From Anaerolineae bacterium (GTDB lineage Bacteria; Chloroflexota; Anaerolineae; Aggregatilineales; Aggregatilineaceae), in contig JAFGHR010000013.1 in the NCBI GenBank assembly GCA_016930015.1, forward strand, positions 1 to 37,028: a stretch of 37,028 nt of DNA, read 5' to 3'. Under the pieces are notes generated by a model. The model ran no database searches, had not been told where the DNA came from, and was given only the letters and a program-made list of their open reading frames with translations. Position numbers and translations under genes: made by a program. This document shows positions 8,145 through 15,921 of the stretch, piece after piece (the first letter of the stretch is position 1; each line of letters starts with the position of its first letter).

Positions 8145-9122
8145 TCACGCCCTCGACTCGCGCTCGAACGTATAAAACCGGCGCGTGACGACCATCCCGG
8201 CCCTGGCATAAAGTTGATGTGCGCCGGTCGGGTTGTTGGCGTCCACCTGTAACCCGATGGTGTTTATGCCGCGCGCGTAAAACGCACCGAACGCTTCGCG
8301 CAGCAGCGCTTGCCCGATTCCCCGCCGCCGCCACGCGGGATGAACGCCCAGTTCACTGATCCAACCCTGGTTTTGCCCATCCCGGCACCGGATCGAACAC
8401 AAGGCCGCGCCGGTGATCGTTTCGGTGCTGCCCGTGACGGTTGTCGCCAGAAACCACAGCGCAGGATCAAAGTCCGTATGGCGTAATGCCTGCCGCATCC
8501 ACTGGCGCACCGCGCCGGGCACGTCGTGCCGTACACCGGCAAACGCTTCTTGCAGCATATCCTGCACCGCGCGTCTATCGTCACCCGGTGCATAGGTGCG
8601 CAGTGTGATCCCGGCGGGCTGTTCGGGGTGATCCGGCGGCGCGTCCAGCAGAATACCCATGTAGATCATGCTCGCGGTCAGCCGGTAGCCGTAACCCTTG
8701 AGCACCTCGCGTACAGCGTCACCGGTAACCGCGTCGGCACCGCTGTTCAGCAGCAGTGTTCGATTATGTGCGCTGGTTTGATCGGCCAACCGTGTGTTGA
8801 GCCAACCGGCCAGGTAGTGCCCAATCGCTGGCGTGGCATGGTCGGGATGGACCCGGCTCCAGGCATAAAACTGGGCGTAGGCTTCGCGGTGCCACAGCTC
8901 GATATAAGCGGCAGGTGCGCCGCCGGGCGCGCGCACGATCCAGGTATGGGTAGCCAGTGGCAGGTCCGCATTGAGCCAATCCTCCCGCTTGGCGTCCGGG
9001 GTGGTAGCGGCACCGGTTTCGACCGTCGCGCAGGCGTTGATCAACTGCACGACGCCGGGTAGATCGGCCATCGTTGCCGGATGTGCGCTGTAACCGTTCG
9101 TGAGGTTGGATGAAAGGATCAT
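8145..9122 (-). CDS. Tandem-domain GNAT N-acetyltransferase
   Basis: A 325-residue protein with two GNAT folds. The C-terminal half has the clear acetyl-CoA motif in ELGVHPAWRRRGIGQALLRE, followed by LQVDANNPTGAHQLYARAGM, the usual end of the domain. The N-terminal half (ATMADLPGVVQLINACATVE) is a weaker, more diverged GNAT domain. This double arrangement resembles mycothiol-synthase-like and other tandem GNAT proteins, but the substrate cannot be inferred. The frame is open further upstream to 9485, but that part overlaps a separate GNAT fragment and has non-native composition, so the ATG at 9122 is chosen. It is one of three GNAT-related reading frames in a row. Confidence 0.8.
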   Translation of the reverse strand: MILSSNLTNGYSAHPATMADLPGVVQLINACATVETGAATTPDAKREDWLNADLPLATHTWIVRAPGGAPAAYIELWHREAYAQFYAWSRVHPDHATPAIGHYLAGWLNTRLADQTSAHNRTLLLNSGADAVTGDAVREVLKGYGYRLTASMIYMGILLDAPPDHPEQPAGITLRTYAPGDDRRAVQDMLQEAFAGVRHDVPGAVRQWMRQALRHTDFDPALWFLATTVTGSTETITGAALCSIRCRDGQNQGWISELGVHPAWRRRGIGQALLREAFGAFYARGINTIGLQVDANNPTGAHQLYARAGMVVTRRFYTFERESRA

Positions 9123-9249
9123 TTGTTTTCGCCAGCCCTGTTGTTTGCCCGTGATATGTGATCGACCGGCGCGGGGTGGGGCGGGCGCGTTTGGGATCAC
9201 GCGCCCACCGTGAACGTCCGCCCGACCGGGCAGTATACCCGGCAAGGGC

Positions 9250-9438
9250 CTATTTCTCAAGGTCCTGAGTGGCCAGGTCATAACCCGGATGCAGCACTTT
9301 TTTGAACTCCTGGAAGCGCTGGTCGGCGTGCATACCATCTTCTTCTTGTGTGCAGGTGTTGACCAGGTCAACCAGCGCCGGGATGTCGTCATGGGCAGCG
9401 CAGCGGACCTTGAAGTTTTCGGTGATAGAAGCCTGCAT
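9250..9438 (-). pseudogene. Truncated GNAT acetyltransferase (N-terminal fragment only)
   Basis: A 62-codon frame beginning MQASITENFKVRCAAHDD and continuing IPALVDLVNTCTQEEDG. This matches only the first strand and helix of a GNAT domain and aligns with the start of the neighbouring gene (ATMADLPGVVQLINACATVE). It stops at 9250 before any acetyl-CoA-binding motif, and the 128 bp down to the next gene show no remaining GNAT sequence. A good AAAGGAT ribosome-binding site precedes the ATG, so a short peptide could still be made. I read it as the relic of a third GNAT gene; a genuine small protein is the alternative. Confidence 0.55.
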
Positions 9439-9521
9439 GGTGTAAATATCCTTTCCAACTGGGTTGTGCTGTGGGGGCAGGCCAACTCCCGCCCCCTCTG
9501 AACAATATGACTGGTTGTGTG

Positions 9522-10517
9522 TTATTCGCTGCTGCCGGGCGAGACATCGACATCGTCACAGAATGTGACGCCATCACGCAGCGTTTTTTCGTATTGGATC
9601 ACGTCGGGCTGCTTGACGAAACCGAGGCGCTCGTTGATCGACAGCATGTTTTGGTTGTTGACCTCGTTGAAGGTCCTGATGATCGAGTTATTGTTGGCTT
9701 TGCCATAGGCGACGGCGCGCGCTTTCATCGCGGTGGCAATACCCCGGCGGCGGTAGTCACGTTTGACACCCGTCAGGCCCGTGAACAGCATATCGCTGGC
9801 GCGGTCGGCCCACAGGTTGCTCATGCCGATGTATTCGTCACCGTCCAGCGCGACAAAGTAAGCATCCGGCAGAAAGTTTTCCGAGTCCAGAATATCATTT
9901 TTCCAGCGTTCAAACGTGGTGCGTGTCAGGTCTTCGGAGCCGGGTACATCCTGGTCCAGAATCCATTCCAGGTCATACAGCTTGCGGTCGCGCTCCGGAT
10001 CATTCGCCAGTTCGCGGCAGGTCTTGATCACAATACCCTCAGCCGCCAGCCTGTCTTCCAACCCGGCATAAGGTGTGAGGTCTGCGGCGGCGATATCCAG
10101 GTTGGACATGCGCGCCCGGTGTGTTTCGATAAACCCGCGTTTTTCGAGAAACCGCATGCCGTCGGGTATATCACTGCGCGAGTTGGAGATCAGCACCGCC
10201 GGTTCGAACGGTTCGAGCGCTGCTGACATGTGATCCCACAGCACCGAGCCGATCCCGCGCCGCTGGAAAGTGGGCAGCACACGCACCCAGACGAAAAACT
10301 TCAGTGGGTGATACATCCAGACAAACTGGTCATATTGGCCAGCAGCGACGACCTGCCCATCGACCTCGACTACCCAGCGCTGGTGTTTGCATTTAGGATC
10401 GCGCCGCGCGTCGTACTCGATGTAGTCCTCGGGAACGGCGGGCGTGTCCGGGTGGATCGCGGTCTGGATATCGGCAATGATCGGGTAATCATCGGGCGTA
10501 AAATCGCGAATAGTCAT
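9522..10517 (-). CDS. Tandem-domain GNAT N-acetyltransferase with attenuator-like leader
   Basis: A 331-residue protein with two GNAT domains. The first has VRVLPTFQRRGIGSVLWDHM and the second LTGVKRDYRRRGIATAMKAR followed by NEVNNQNMLSINERLGF. Both keep the R/Q-x-x-G-x-G/A acetyl-CoA pyrophosphate loop, so both sites may be active. The substrate is unknown. The start is the ATG at 10517, preceded by AAGGAG at good spacing; the longer frame to 10646 would run through a terminator hairpin and is rejected. A roughly 300-nt leader contains a promoter, a small ORF and two terminators, implying regulation by premature termination. The GNAT relic starts 84 bp downstream. Confidence 0.87.
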   Translation of the reverse strand: MTIRDFTPDDYPIIADIQTAIHPDTPAVPEDYIEYDARRDPKCKHQRWVVEVDGQVVAAGQYDQFVWMYHPLKFFVWVRVLPTFQRRGIGSVLWDHMSAALEPFEPAVLISNSRSDIPDGMRFLEKRGFIETHRARMSNLDIAAADLTPYAGLEDRLAAEGIVIKTCRELANDPERDRKLYDLEWILDQDVPGSEDLTRTTFERWKNDILDSENFLPDAYFVALDGDEYIGMSNLWADRASDMLFTGLTGVKRDYRRRGIATAMKARAVAYGKANNNSIIRTFNEVNNQNMLSINERLGFVKQPDVIQYEKTLRDGVTFCDDVDVSPGSSE

Positions 10518-10581
10518 AACGCTGTTCTCCTTCAAAATGTTATGGTAGCTACTGGTTGGTACGGGCACCTGTTCACGGCGC

Positions 10582-10611
10582 AAAAAAACCGCAGGTGTGT
10601 TTCCTGCGGTT
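10582..10611 (-). terminator. Leader terminator T2 (proximal to the GNAT start)
   Basis: On the minus strand, AACCGCAGG and CCTGCGGTT form a perfect 9-bp stem with a 7-nt loop, followed at once by a run of seven Ts (counting the last two stem Ts). This is a canonical intrinsic terminator, 65 nt upstream of the GNAT ATG at 10517 and pointing into it. Confidence 0.85.
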
Positions 10612-10637
10612 GGACATGACGGATCGGTTTTCCGTCG

Positions 10638-10669
10638 AAAAAACAAGCCGCAGGTGTTGCCCCTGCGGC
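10638..10669 (-). terminator. Leader terminator T1 (distal)
   Basis: On the minus strand, GCCGCAGG and CCTGCGGC form a perfect 8-bp stem with a 7-nt loop, followed by TTGTTTTTT. Its core CCGCAGG/CCTGCGG is identical to T2, so the 5' arm of T1 could pair with the 3' arm of T2 in an alternative fold. Confidence 0.85.
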
Positions 10670-10702
10670 CTGGTTCATAGCGTTACAAACGTAAGCAGAA
10701 AC

Positions 10703-10786
10703 CTAGCGGCGAGCAGGCGCAATACGACAGGGTGTATTGCCAGAAGGCATGATTTGGGACAATGTATGGGCATATAGGATTATCAT
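10703..10786 (-). CDS. Candidate 27-codon leader peptide (upstream ORF)
   Basis: This frame lies between the predicted promoter and the terminators. It starts MIILYAHTLSQ and ends in APARR followed by TAG. An AAGGAG lies 13 nt before the ATG, somewhat far for an optimal site. The stop codon is 33 nt upstream of T1, so a translating or stalled ribosome could influence folding of T1 and T2. There is no run of one amino acid that would identify a biosynthetic sensor. Confidence 0.45.
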   Translation of the reverse strand: MIILYAHTLSQIMPSGNTPCRIAPARR

Positions 10787-10827
10787 CGTTCGCGCCTCGC
10801 TCCTTTCTGTAAAAAAATTCCGGCAGC

Positions 10828-10856
10828 ACTATAGCATGCTGTCAGGTATCCGTCAA
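10828..10856 (-). promoter_or_regulatory. Sigma-70-type promoter of the GNAT leader
   Basis: On the minus strand, TTGACG (10851-10856), an exact 17-bp spacer and TATAGT (10828-10833) match the consensus at five of six positions in each box. Transcription would start near 10821, about 300 nt before the GNAT start codon. Confidence 0.75.
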
Positions 10857-10910
10857 ACAATCGTATTTGAGCCGTATTTTCACGCGTGGCATCTGGACAT
10901 GATCCCACGT

Positions 10911-10916
10911 TATAAT
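10911..10916 (+). promoter_or_regulatory. Candidate -10 element of the zinc-ribbon gene
   Basis: A perfect TATAAT lies 38 bp upstream of the plus-strand start at 10955, divergent from the GNAT leader promoter about 55 bp away. No good -35 box is at standard spacing: TGGACA lies only 11 bp upstream. Confidence 0.5.
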
Positions 10917-10954
10917 AAGCTTTTGGTTTTGTTGTTTCCTATCAAGGATTATCC

Positions 10955-11203
10955 ATGCCGGTACCGTATTGTACTATTTGCCAGCAAAATGAAGCCGAAA
11001 AACAGCAGTACGGTGATGTTACGCTTGAACGGGGCGACTACTGCCCGATCTGTCACCAGCCGGTTTGCCGTTTCCACCTGAACCGTGTACGCTGGCGCTG
11101 GAAGACCAATGGCAGGCTCGACAGCGCCTTGATTTGCCGTGACTGCCGTAAGTCGTACCGCCACCGCAACTGGGATGCCCACCTTCGCGACTGGATCGAT
11201 TAA
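10955..11203 (+). CDS. Small zinc-ribbon-like protein, function unknown
   Basis: An 82-residue protein with Cys pairs in CTIC, CPIC and CRDC plus a CRFH motif, enough for two zinc sites. The middle is rich in Arg, Trp and Lys (NRVRWRWKTNG). This suggests a zinc-stabilised fold that may bind nucleic acid or a protein, but no family is recognised. The ATG at 10955 follows AAGGAT at good spacing. The O-methyltransferase gene starts 68 bp downstream on the same strand and may be co-transcribed. Confidence 0.7.
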   Translation: MPVPYCTICQQNEAEKQQYGDVTLERGDYCPICHQPVCRFHLNRVRWRWKTNGRLDSALICRDCRKSYRHRNWDAHLRDWID

Positions 11204-11271
11204 GTAGGCTGCCTGCGCCTGTGGATGAATGTGATCACCCGCGCAATGAATAAATATGAGGTCAAACGACG

Positions 11272-11955
11272 ATGCCATCTGCTGATGATCTTGACCGTAT
11301 TCTTGTATTTGATCCGACTATACAACACGGCTTGATCGCGTATGTTCGTGAGTGGTTCGCGGCAGAAGACGAGATACTACGCACGGTCCGCGCCAATATC
11401 AAGGCCCATCACCTGCCCATGATCAATATCCGGCCCGAAGAAGGGCAGATGTTAGGGTTTCTGGCGGCGGCTATCGGCGCCCGCCGTATTTTGGAGATCG
11501 GCACGCTGGCGGGGTACAGCGCGATCTGGCTGGCGCGCGCGCTGCCCGCTGGTGGCCAACTGATCACGCTGGAGCAGAATCCCGATCATGCTCGCCTGGC
11601 CCGCGAACATTTTGCCCTGGCGGGGCTGTCCGACCGGGTCACCCTGATCGAAGGCAGCGCGCACGATCTGCTGGCGGAATCTGCCGGGCCGTTGGCCGGA
11701 CCGTTTGACATGGTGTTTATCGATGCGGAAAAAAGCGGTTATCCCGCTTATCTGGCGTGGGCGGCGGACCATGTGCGTTCTGGCGGGTTGATCACGGCGC
11801 ACAACGCGTTTAGCAGCGGGCGGCTGATCACCGAGCCGCACACCGACCGCATGACGGCGATTCGCGGAATGCTCGAAACGATGGCGCGCAATGACCGGCT
11901 GGCCGGTACCATCATTCCGGTAGGGGATGGATTGGCGGCGGCCCTGGTTCGCTAG
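11272..11955 (+). CDS. SAM-dependent O-methyltransferase (caffeoyl-CoA OMT-like)
   Basis: A 227-residue class I methyltransferase of the Methyltransf_3 type. Motif I is ILEIGTLAGYSAIWLARALP (from about residue 73). It is followed by QLITLEQNPDHARLAREHF, in which the acidic residue binds the SAM ribose, and by FDMVFIDAEKSGYPAY with the metal-binding Asp typical of catechol/caffeoyl-CoA methyltransferases. Length agrees with the family (about 210-240). Bacterial members methylate diverse catechol-like substrates, and the substrate here is not evident. It follows the zinc-ribbon gene and is followed by repeat copy D. Confidence 0.88.
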   Translation: MPSADDLDRILVFDPTIQHGLIAYVREWFAAEDEILRTVRANIKAHHLPMINIRPEEGQMLGFLAAAIGARRILEIGTLAGYSAIWLARALPAGGQLITLEQNPDHARLAREHFALAGLSDRVTLIEGSAHDLLAESAGPLAGPFDMVFIDAEKSGYPAYLAWAADHVRSGGLITAHNAFSSGRLITEPHTDRMTAIRGMLETMARNDRLAGTIIPVGDGLAAALVR

Positions 11956-11986
11956 GCGCTCACATTCCGATATGAACGCGTAGCAG

Positions 11987-12217
11987 GCCTATCACTTATA
12001 AAACTAAGAACGCCCCTCCCCTCCGGGCTTCCGCCCGGTGTCCCCTCCCCGACAAAGTCATGGAGGGGAAAAACCGTTGATCGCAAGCAGAAAAGTCCCC
12101 CGTCCAGCTTGGCTGGAAGGGGGATTAGGGGGAAGGCTGAGCACAGCGTAGCGCCGCGACACGCCGTGTCGGGCAGCGTTTCACAAAACCTTACCCGTCT
12201 ATTTGAAGCGATTGCCC
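11987..12217 (+). repeat. Dispersed hairpin repeat, copy D
   Basis: The copy runs from CCTATCACTTATAAAACTAA to ATTTGAAGCGATTGCC. It contains CGCCCCTCCCCTCCGGG, a TCATGGAGGGGAAAA block, and the module GTCCCCCGTCCAGCTTGG with GCTGGAAGGGGGATTAGGGG shared with copies E, F and H. It separates the convergent O-methyltransferase and SGNH genes and carries no protein gene. Confidence 0.82.
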
Positions 12218-12263
12218 GGCTTGCTGATCAGTTCACCGTGATAGGCTGGCAGCGCAATCAGCC

Positions 12264-13793
12264 TCAATTCAACACGTTGCGGCGCAGATCGTCCAGCACC
12301 TTCAGCGTCAGCAGCTCGCGCAGGTCCTTACCGTAGATTTTTTCGTCGCCGTTGAAGTTGATCACGCCGTCTTCACGGAAGGATAGGTGGGTGCCTTCGT
12401 CCAGGCAGCCCTGGTTGGGCAAACCATGCGCGGCAGCCTGGATATCGATCAGCGGCACCTGGTACGCACCCGCGATCCCTCGCACGATGTTATTCATTTC
12501 GTTCAGGTTTGGCCCATAGCCGCTTTCGGCGATCACTTTTTCGGACATGGTGACCGTGTTCAGCACCGGGATCACACCGCTGTCTAACAGCGTGTTGACG
12601 ATAATGTCCAGGTTGTAACGGTACTGGCCCGGCGTGCCGAAAACCAGGTCACCCAGCCCGATGTAGATGATCGCCACGCTGGGCTGTTTGACACGAATTT
12701 CGCACATCAGCGGGTTTTCGCCGTGTTCGCACACCGACGGGTGCGCGAGTGATGTGTCGAGGATAGACGACGTCGTGTAGCCGGGGTGCGACGTCATATA
12801 CAGCGCCCCGAATGAACCGGTCTGGCGGAAAAAGCTGATCGTGTTTTGCAGGTACCCGTAATTCCCCAGGGTATACGTGCCCCTGCCGAACGCTACGAAC
12901 ATCGGCAGCGTGTAGGCGTTGCCCGCGCTGGTGCTGTCACCGATCACGATGAACGCGTTAGGCTTGACGCCGAGTTCCAGCCCGCGCTGGTGGATCGTTG
13001 CCGCCGACGCCAGCACGTTACCCGGCACATTCGCGCTTAAGTACGGCTCGACGGCTGCCGGGTTTGCGTTGGGATCATTAAGGTACTCGGTGTTTTCTTC
13101 GTCCGGCGCGTCGGCCCCCGGCACAAAATCGGCTGGCGGCGCGTCCGGTTGGGTGTCCGCAGGAGCAGCCGCATTGATGATCTCGCCGGATACGGGCAGG
13201 CTGGCAGCGGTCCCGGTGGTGAACTGCAAATACGGGCTGGCCAGCCACCCGCGCAGCGATCCGTCAGCCGCATGGCCGAGCACCCACGACGCATCACCAT
13301 TGCGCCCTTCGAGAATGATCGGTGTGCCGCCGGGCATAACTCCCACCGCATCATGGGCCACGTCCGGGCCAAACCGCACGTTGAGATCGTAGTTTGCGAC
13401 AGCCGTCACCGCGCCAGTTCCTACTGGCGCGCCAGCCGGGACGGGTGCGGCGGGTGGCGGGGCAGCGGCCAATACGTCATCGGCCACCGGAAGCCATGTC
13501 GGGCTGAATCCGGGTTCGTAGTTCAGGTATTGGCTGGACACCCACCCGCGAAACGATTGGTCCGCCGTGACGCCCAACACCCACGATGTATCGGCGTTGC
13601 GCCCTTGCAGAATCAGGTCCGTGTTGGCGGCCAGGGTAGTCACCACGTCAAATGACGGTGCTGGCCCGGTCCGCATATTGACTTCGTAATACGTCCACGC
13701 GTTTGTGTTGTCTTGGGCCGCCGCCGGTACGGCCACCGGCAGCAGTACAGCCAGGACCAACAAAGCAGCCGTGAGTGTTCGGTATGCCATCAT
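12264..13793 (-). CDS. Secreted protein with two SH3 domains and an SGNH hydrolase domain
   Basis: A 509-residue exported protein. A signal peptide (ALLVLAVLLPVAVPAAAQD) is cleaved near residue 27. Two bacterial SH3 domains follow (about 30-95, VNMRTGPAPSFDVV; about 130-200, LNVRFGPDVAHDAVG), then a linker and an SGNH domain (about 260-509). The nucleophile block is VIGDSTSAGN with Ser287, and the C-terminal His block is DEGTHLSF. Block III is IGLGDL, so the usual Asn of GxND is absent, as in the paralog at 1440-3404. The SH3 repeats probably bind cell-wall material and hold an esterase or deacetylase at the surface. A second ATG lies directly after the first. It is divergent from the glycosidase cluster. 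Confidence 0.85.
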   Translation of the reverse strand: MMAYRTLTAALLVLAVLLPVAVPAAAQDNTNAWTYYEVNMRTGPAPSFDVVTTLAANTDLILQGRNADTSWVLGVTADQSFRGWVSSQYLNYEPGFSPTWLPVADDVLAAAPPPAAPVPAGAPVGTGAVTAVANYDLNVRFGPDVAHDAVGVMPGGTPIILEGRNGDASWVLGHAADGSLRGWLASPYLQFTTGTAASLPVSGEIINAAAPADTQPDAPPADFVPGADAPDEENTEYLNDPNANPAAVEPYLSANVPGNVLASAATIHQRGLELGVKPNAFIVIGDSTSAGNAYTLPMFVAFGRGTYTLGNYGYLQNTISFFRQTGSFGALYMTSHPGYTTSSILDTSLAHPSVCEHGENPLMCEIRVKQPSVAIIYIGLGDLVFGTPGQYRYNLDIIVNTLLDSGVIPVLNTVTMSEKVIAESGYGPNLNEMNNIVRGIAGAYQVPLIDIQAAAHGLPNQGCLDEGTHLSFREDGVINFNGDEKIYGKDLRELLTLKVLDDLRRNVLN

Positions 13794-13877
13794 GCATTTC
13801 CCCTACGCGCTGGTGTGTTTTTTATCAATCATGCCTGTGTGCCGGGCAGGATACCCGGAAAATCTACACTCGTCCAC

Positions 13878-13906
13878 ACTGTACCCTATCTCCAAAACGC
13901 TGTAAA
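13878..13906 (-). promoter_or_regulatory. Sigma-70-type promoter of the SH3/SGNH gene
   Basis: On the minus strand, TTTACA (13901-13906), a 17-bp spacer and TACAGT (13878-13883) lie about 80 bp upstream of the start at 13793. Confidence 0.6.
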
Positions 13907-13991
13907 GCGGTGCGCCTGTTTTACCCGGCAAGACCGGTAAGATACTCCCCGTGTCGAAACGGGCGTTTTCCCTGCGCCAACCGAATGAGGG

Positions 13992-14020
13992 TTGCAGAAG
14001 GCTAACCCGCGTGCTACACT
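13992..14020 (+). promoter_or_regulatory. Candidate promoter of the glycosidase cluster
   Basis: TTGCAG (13992-13997), a 17-bp spacer and TACACT (14015-14020) lie about 75 bp upstream of the ATG at 14095. The boxes are moderate matches. This promoter and the minus-strand one together explain the 300-bp divergent gap 13794-14094, in which I see no gene. Confidence 0.5.
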
Positions 14021-14094
14021 ACCGGCACTTTGTCACAGGGCAGTTTTTTGCTGTTCCTGGGCAAAAAAAACAAATTGAGGATGGAGAGTGACCT

Positions 14095-15801
14095 ATGCGC
14101 AGCCGACAGTTAGCATTGTGGATCGGGCGAGTGGTAATACTCGCAGCAGTCGTGATGAGCGTGGTATGGGCTGCCCCGGTCAAGGCTCAGGGTGGCGCTG
14201 ATGCGACCGTGATCCCGGATGTTCTGAACCTGCGAACCGGGCCGGGAAATGAATACGCTGTGGTGGTTGAGTTGCAGCGTGCCATGTCGCTGACTCTGCT
14301 CGCTCGTGATGATATCCCCAGCAACGGCATTTGGGTCTGGGCGCAGACGGTGGACGGTGTCGAGGGCTGGGCGTTGTCCGATTATTTGAACGTGCGTGCC
14401 GGGCTGAACATTTTGGAGCTGCCGGTGCGCCAGCCATCAGGCGAGGCCGCACCCGCGCAGCCAGCCGCACCCGCCGCTGAGCCAGCGGACGCGCAAGCCG
14501 TCCCCGCTGAACAGGCGGCTCCGGTGAACTTCCCCGAAGGCACGGGTGTGCCTGCTCAGATCGTCGGTACGGTCAATTTACGCAGCGGTCCCGGCACGGA
14601 ATACGGCGTGGTGGCGACATTGTCGGCGGGGTTGTCAGCCCTGGCGATGGGACGTAACACCGGCGCAGACTGGCTTTTTGTGAGTGTCAACGGCCAGGCT
14701 GGCTGGGTGTATTACACGTATATACAACTGCTGTCGAGCGGTATCAACCAGTTGCCCGTAACCGATGGCACGACGATCCCGGCGGCTTCCGCGTCACAGG
14801 ATACAGCGGCGGATACCAGCGCGGACACGACCACGACCGGCAACGTATCCATTCCCGCCCCGGTGGCCAGCGGCCCCGGCCTGGCCGGGTTTGGTTTTGG
14901 CGGCCACGTCGAGAGTTTCTCCCGCCCTGACCTGATGGGCGCAGCAGGCATGACCTGGGCCAAGCGCCAGCTTCGTTTTGCGCCGGGAGCGGACGGTGGC
15001 AGCGCGGCAGGCATGATCCAGGAAGCGCACGGCAAAGGTTTTAAAATTCTGCTGAGCGTGGTCGGCCATCCCGCCGACATCAACCAGCCCGGTTATTTTG
15101 ACGAGTACGCGCGTTTTGTGGGCGAAGTCGCGGCGCAGGGTCCGGACGCGATCGAAGTCTGGAACGAAATGAACCTCGACCGCGAATGGCCGGCGGGCCG
15201 TATTGACCCCGGCCTGTACACGCAGCTTCTCGCCAAAGCCTATAACGCGATCAAAACCGTGAATCCGAACATCGCCGTGATCAGCGGTGCGCCGTCTCCG
15301 ACGGGCGCTGAAGGTGCCTTTGGCGCCGACCGTGTGATGAACGATGATCGTTACATTCAGGGCATGGCGGCGGCGGGCGCAGCCAAATATATGGACTGCC
15401 TGGGCGCTCACTACAACGAGGGTATTGTCGCGCCGGGCCAGACCAGCGGTGATCCGCGCGGTGATTATTACACGCGTTACTTCTGGGGCATGGTCAATAC
15501 CTATTGGAGCGCGTTCGGCGGCTCACGCCCGATCTGCTTTACCGAATTGGGTTACGTAACGCCGGAAGGTTACGGCCCGCTGCCGGGTGGTTTTGCCTGG
15601 GGGCAGGGGACCAGCGTTGCCCAGCAGGCGCAGTGGTTGGCCGAAGCTGTGAGTCTGGCCAAGGGCAGCGGCAAGGTGAAGCTGGTCATCATCTGGAACG
15701 TGGACTTTGCAAATTACGACGGTGATCCGATGGCAGGTTATGCTATCATCCGGCCCGGCGGCGTGTGCCCGGCGTGTGATGCGCTGGCGAAGGTACGCTG
15801 A
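14095..15801 (+). CDS. Secreted SH3-domain clan GH-A glycosidase-like protein
   Basis: A 568-residue exported protein. A signal peptide ends at about residue 32 (WAAPVKAQG). SH3 domain 1 (about 40-105, LNLRTGPGNEYAVV) is followed by an Ala/Pro linker, SH3 domain 2 (about 152-215, VNLRSGPGTEYGVV), a Thr-rich linker and a TIM barrel (about 265-568). The barrel has the clan GH-A acid/base site EVWNEMNLDREW (Glu358) and nucleophile CFTELGY (Glu484), so it should be catalytically competent. The substrate is probably a beta-linked glycan but cannot be specified; GH5, GH39 and GH30-like families share this layout. The protein ends with a CPAC motif that is also found in the next gene. It is first of four same-strand paralogs. 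Confidence 0.85.
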   Translation: MRSRQLALWIGRVVILAAVVMSVVWAAPVKAQGGADATVIPDVLNLRTGPGNEYAVVVELQRAMSLTLLARDDIPSNGIWVWAQTVDGVEGWALSDYLNVRAGLNILELPVRQPSGEAAPAQPAAPAAEPADAQAVPAEQAAPVNFPEGTGVPAQIVGTVNLRSGPGTEYGVVATLSAGLSALAMGRNTGADWLFVSVNGQAGWVYYTYIQLLSSGINQLPVTDGTTIPAASASQDTAADTSADTTTTGNVSIPAPVASGPGLAGFGFGGHVESFSRPDLMGAAGMTWAKRQLRFAPGADGGSAAGMIQEAHGKGFKILLSVVGHPADINQPGYFDEYARFVGEVAAQGPDAIEVWNEMNLDREWPAGRIDPGLYTQLLAKAYNAIKTVNPNIAVISGAPSPTGAEGAFGADRVMNDDRYIQGMAAAGAAKYMDCLGAHYNEGIVAPGQTSGDPRGDYYTRYFWGMVNTYWSAFGGSRPICFTELGYVTPEGYGPLPGGFAWGQGTSVAQQAQWLAEAVSLAKGSGKVKLVIIWNVDFANYDGDPMAGYAIIRPGGVCPACDALAKVR

Positions 15802-15857
15802 TCACCGGGAGCATGAGAGTCTCTCCGGCGGATCACGAGGTTTTCAGCATACTGTGG

Positions 15858-15882
15858 CCGGGGCAGCTCATAGCTGCCCCGG
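15858..15882 (+). terminator. Strong hairpin after the first glycosidase gene
   Basis: CCGGGGCAGC and GCTGCCCCGG form a perfect 10-bp stem with a 5-nt loop, followed by only TTCT. It may terminate partly, or stabilise the upstream message in a tandem operon. Confidence 0.5.
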
Positions 15883-15921
15883 TTCTACGCAGCGTGGTAA
15901 TACGGAGGCGTTGGGCAAACG

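Noticed and set aside
10518-10860. T-box or other tRNA-sensing leader before the GNAT gene
   Set aside because: I could not find the T-box core sequence or a specifier-loop arrangement; the twin terminators and small ORF fit ribosome-mediated control better.
13794-14094. A small gene or regulatory RNA in the divergent gap
   Set aside because: Short open frames lack ribosome-binding sites and similarity; two promoters explain the region adequately.
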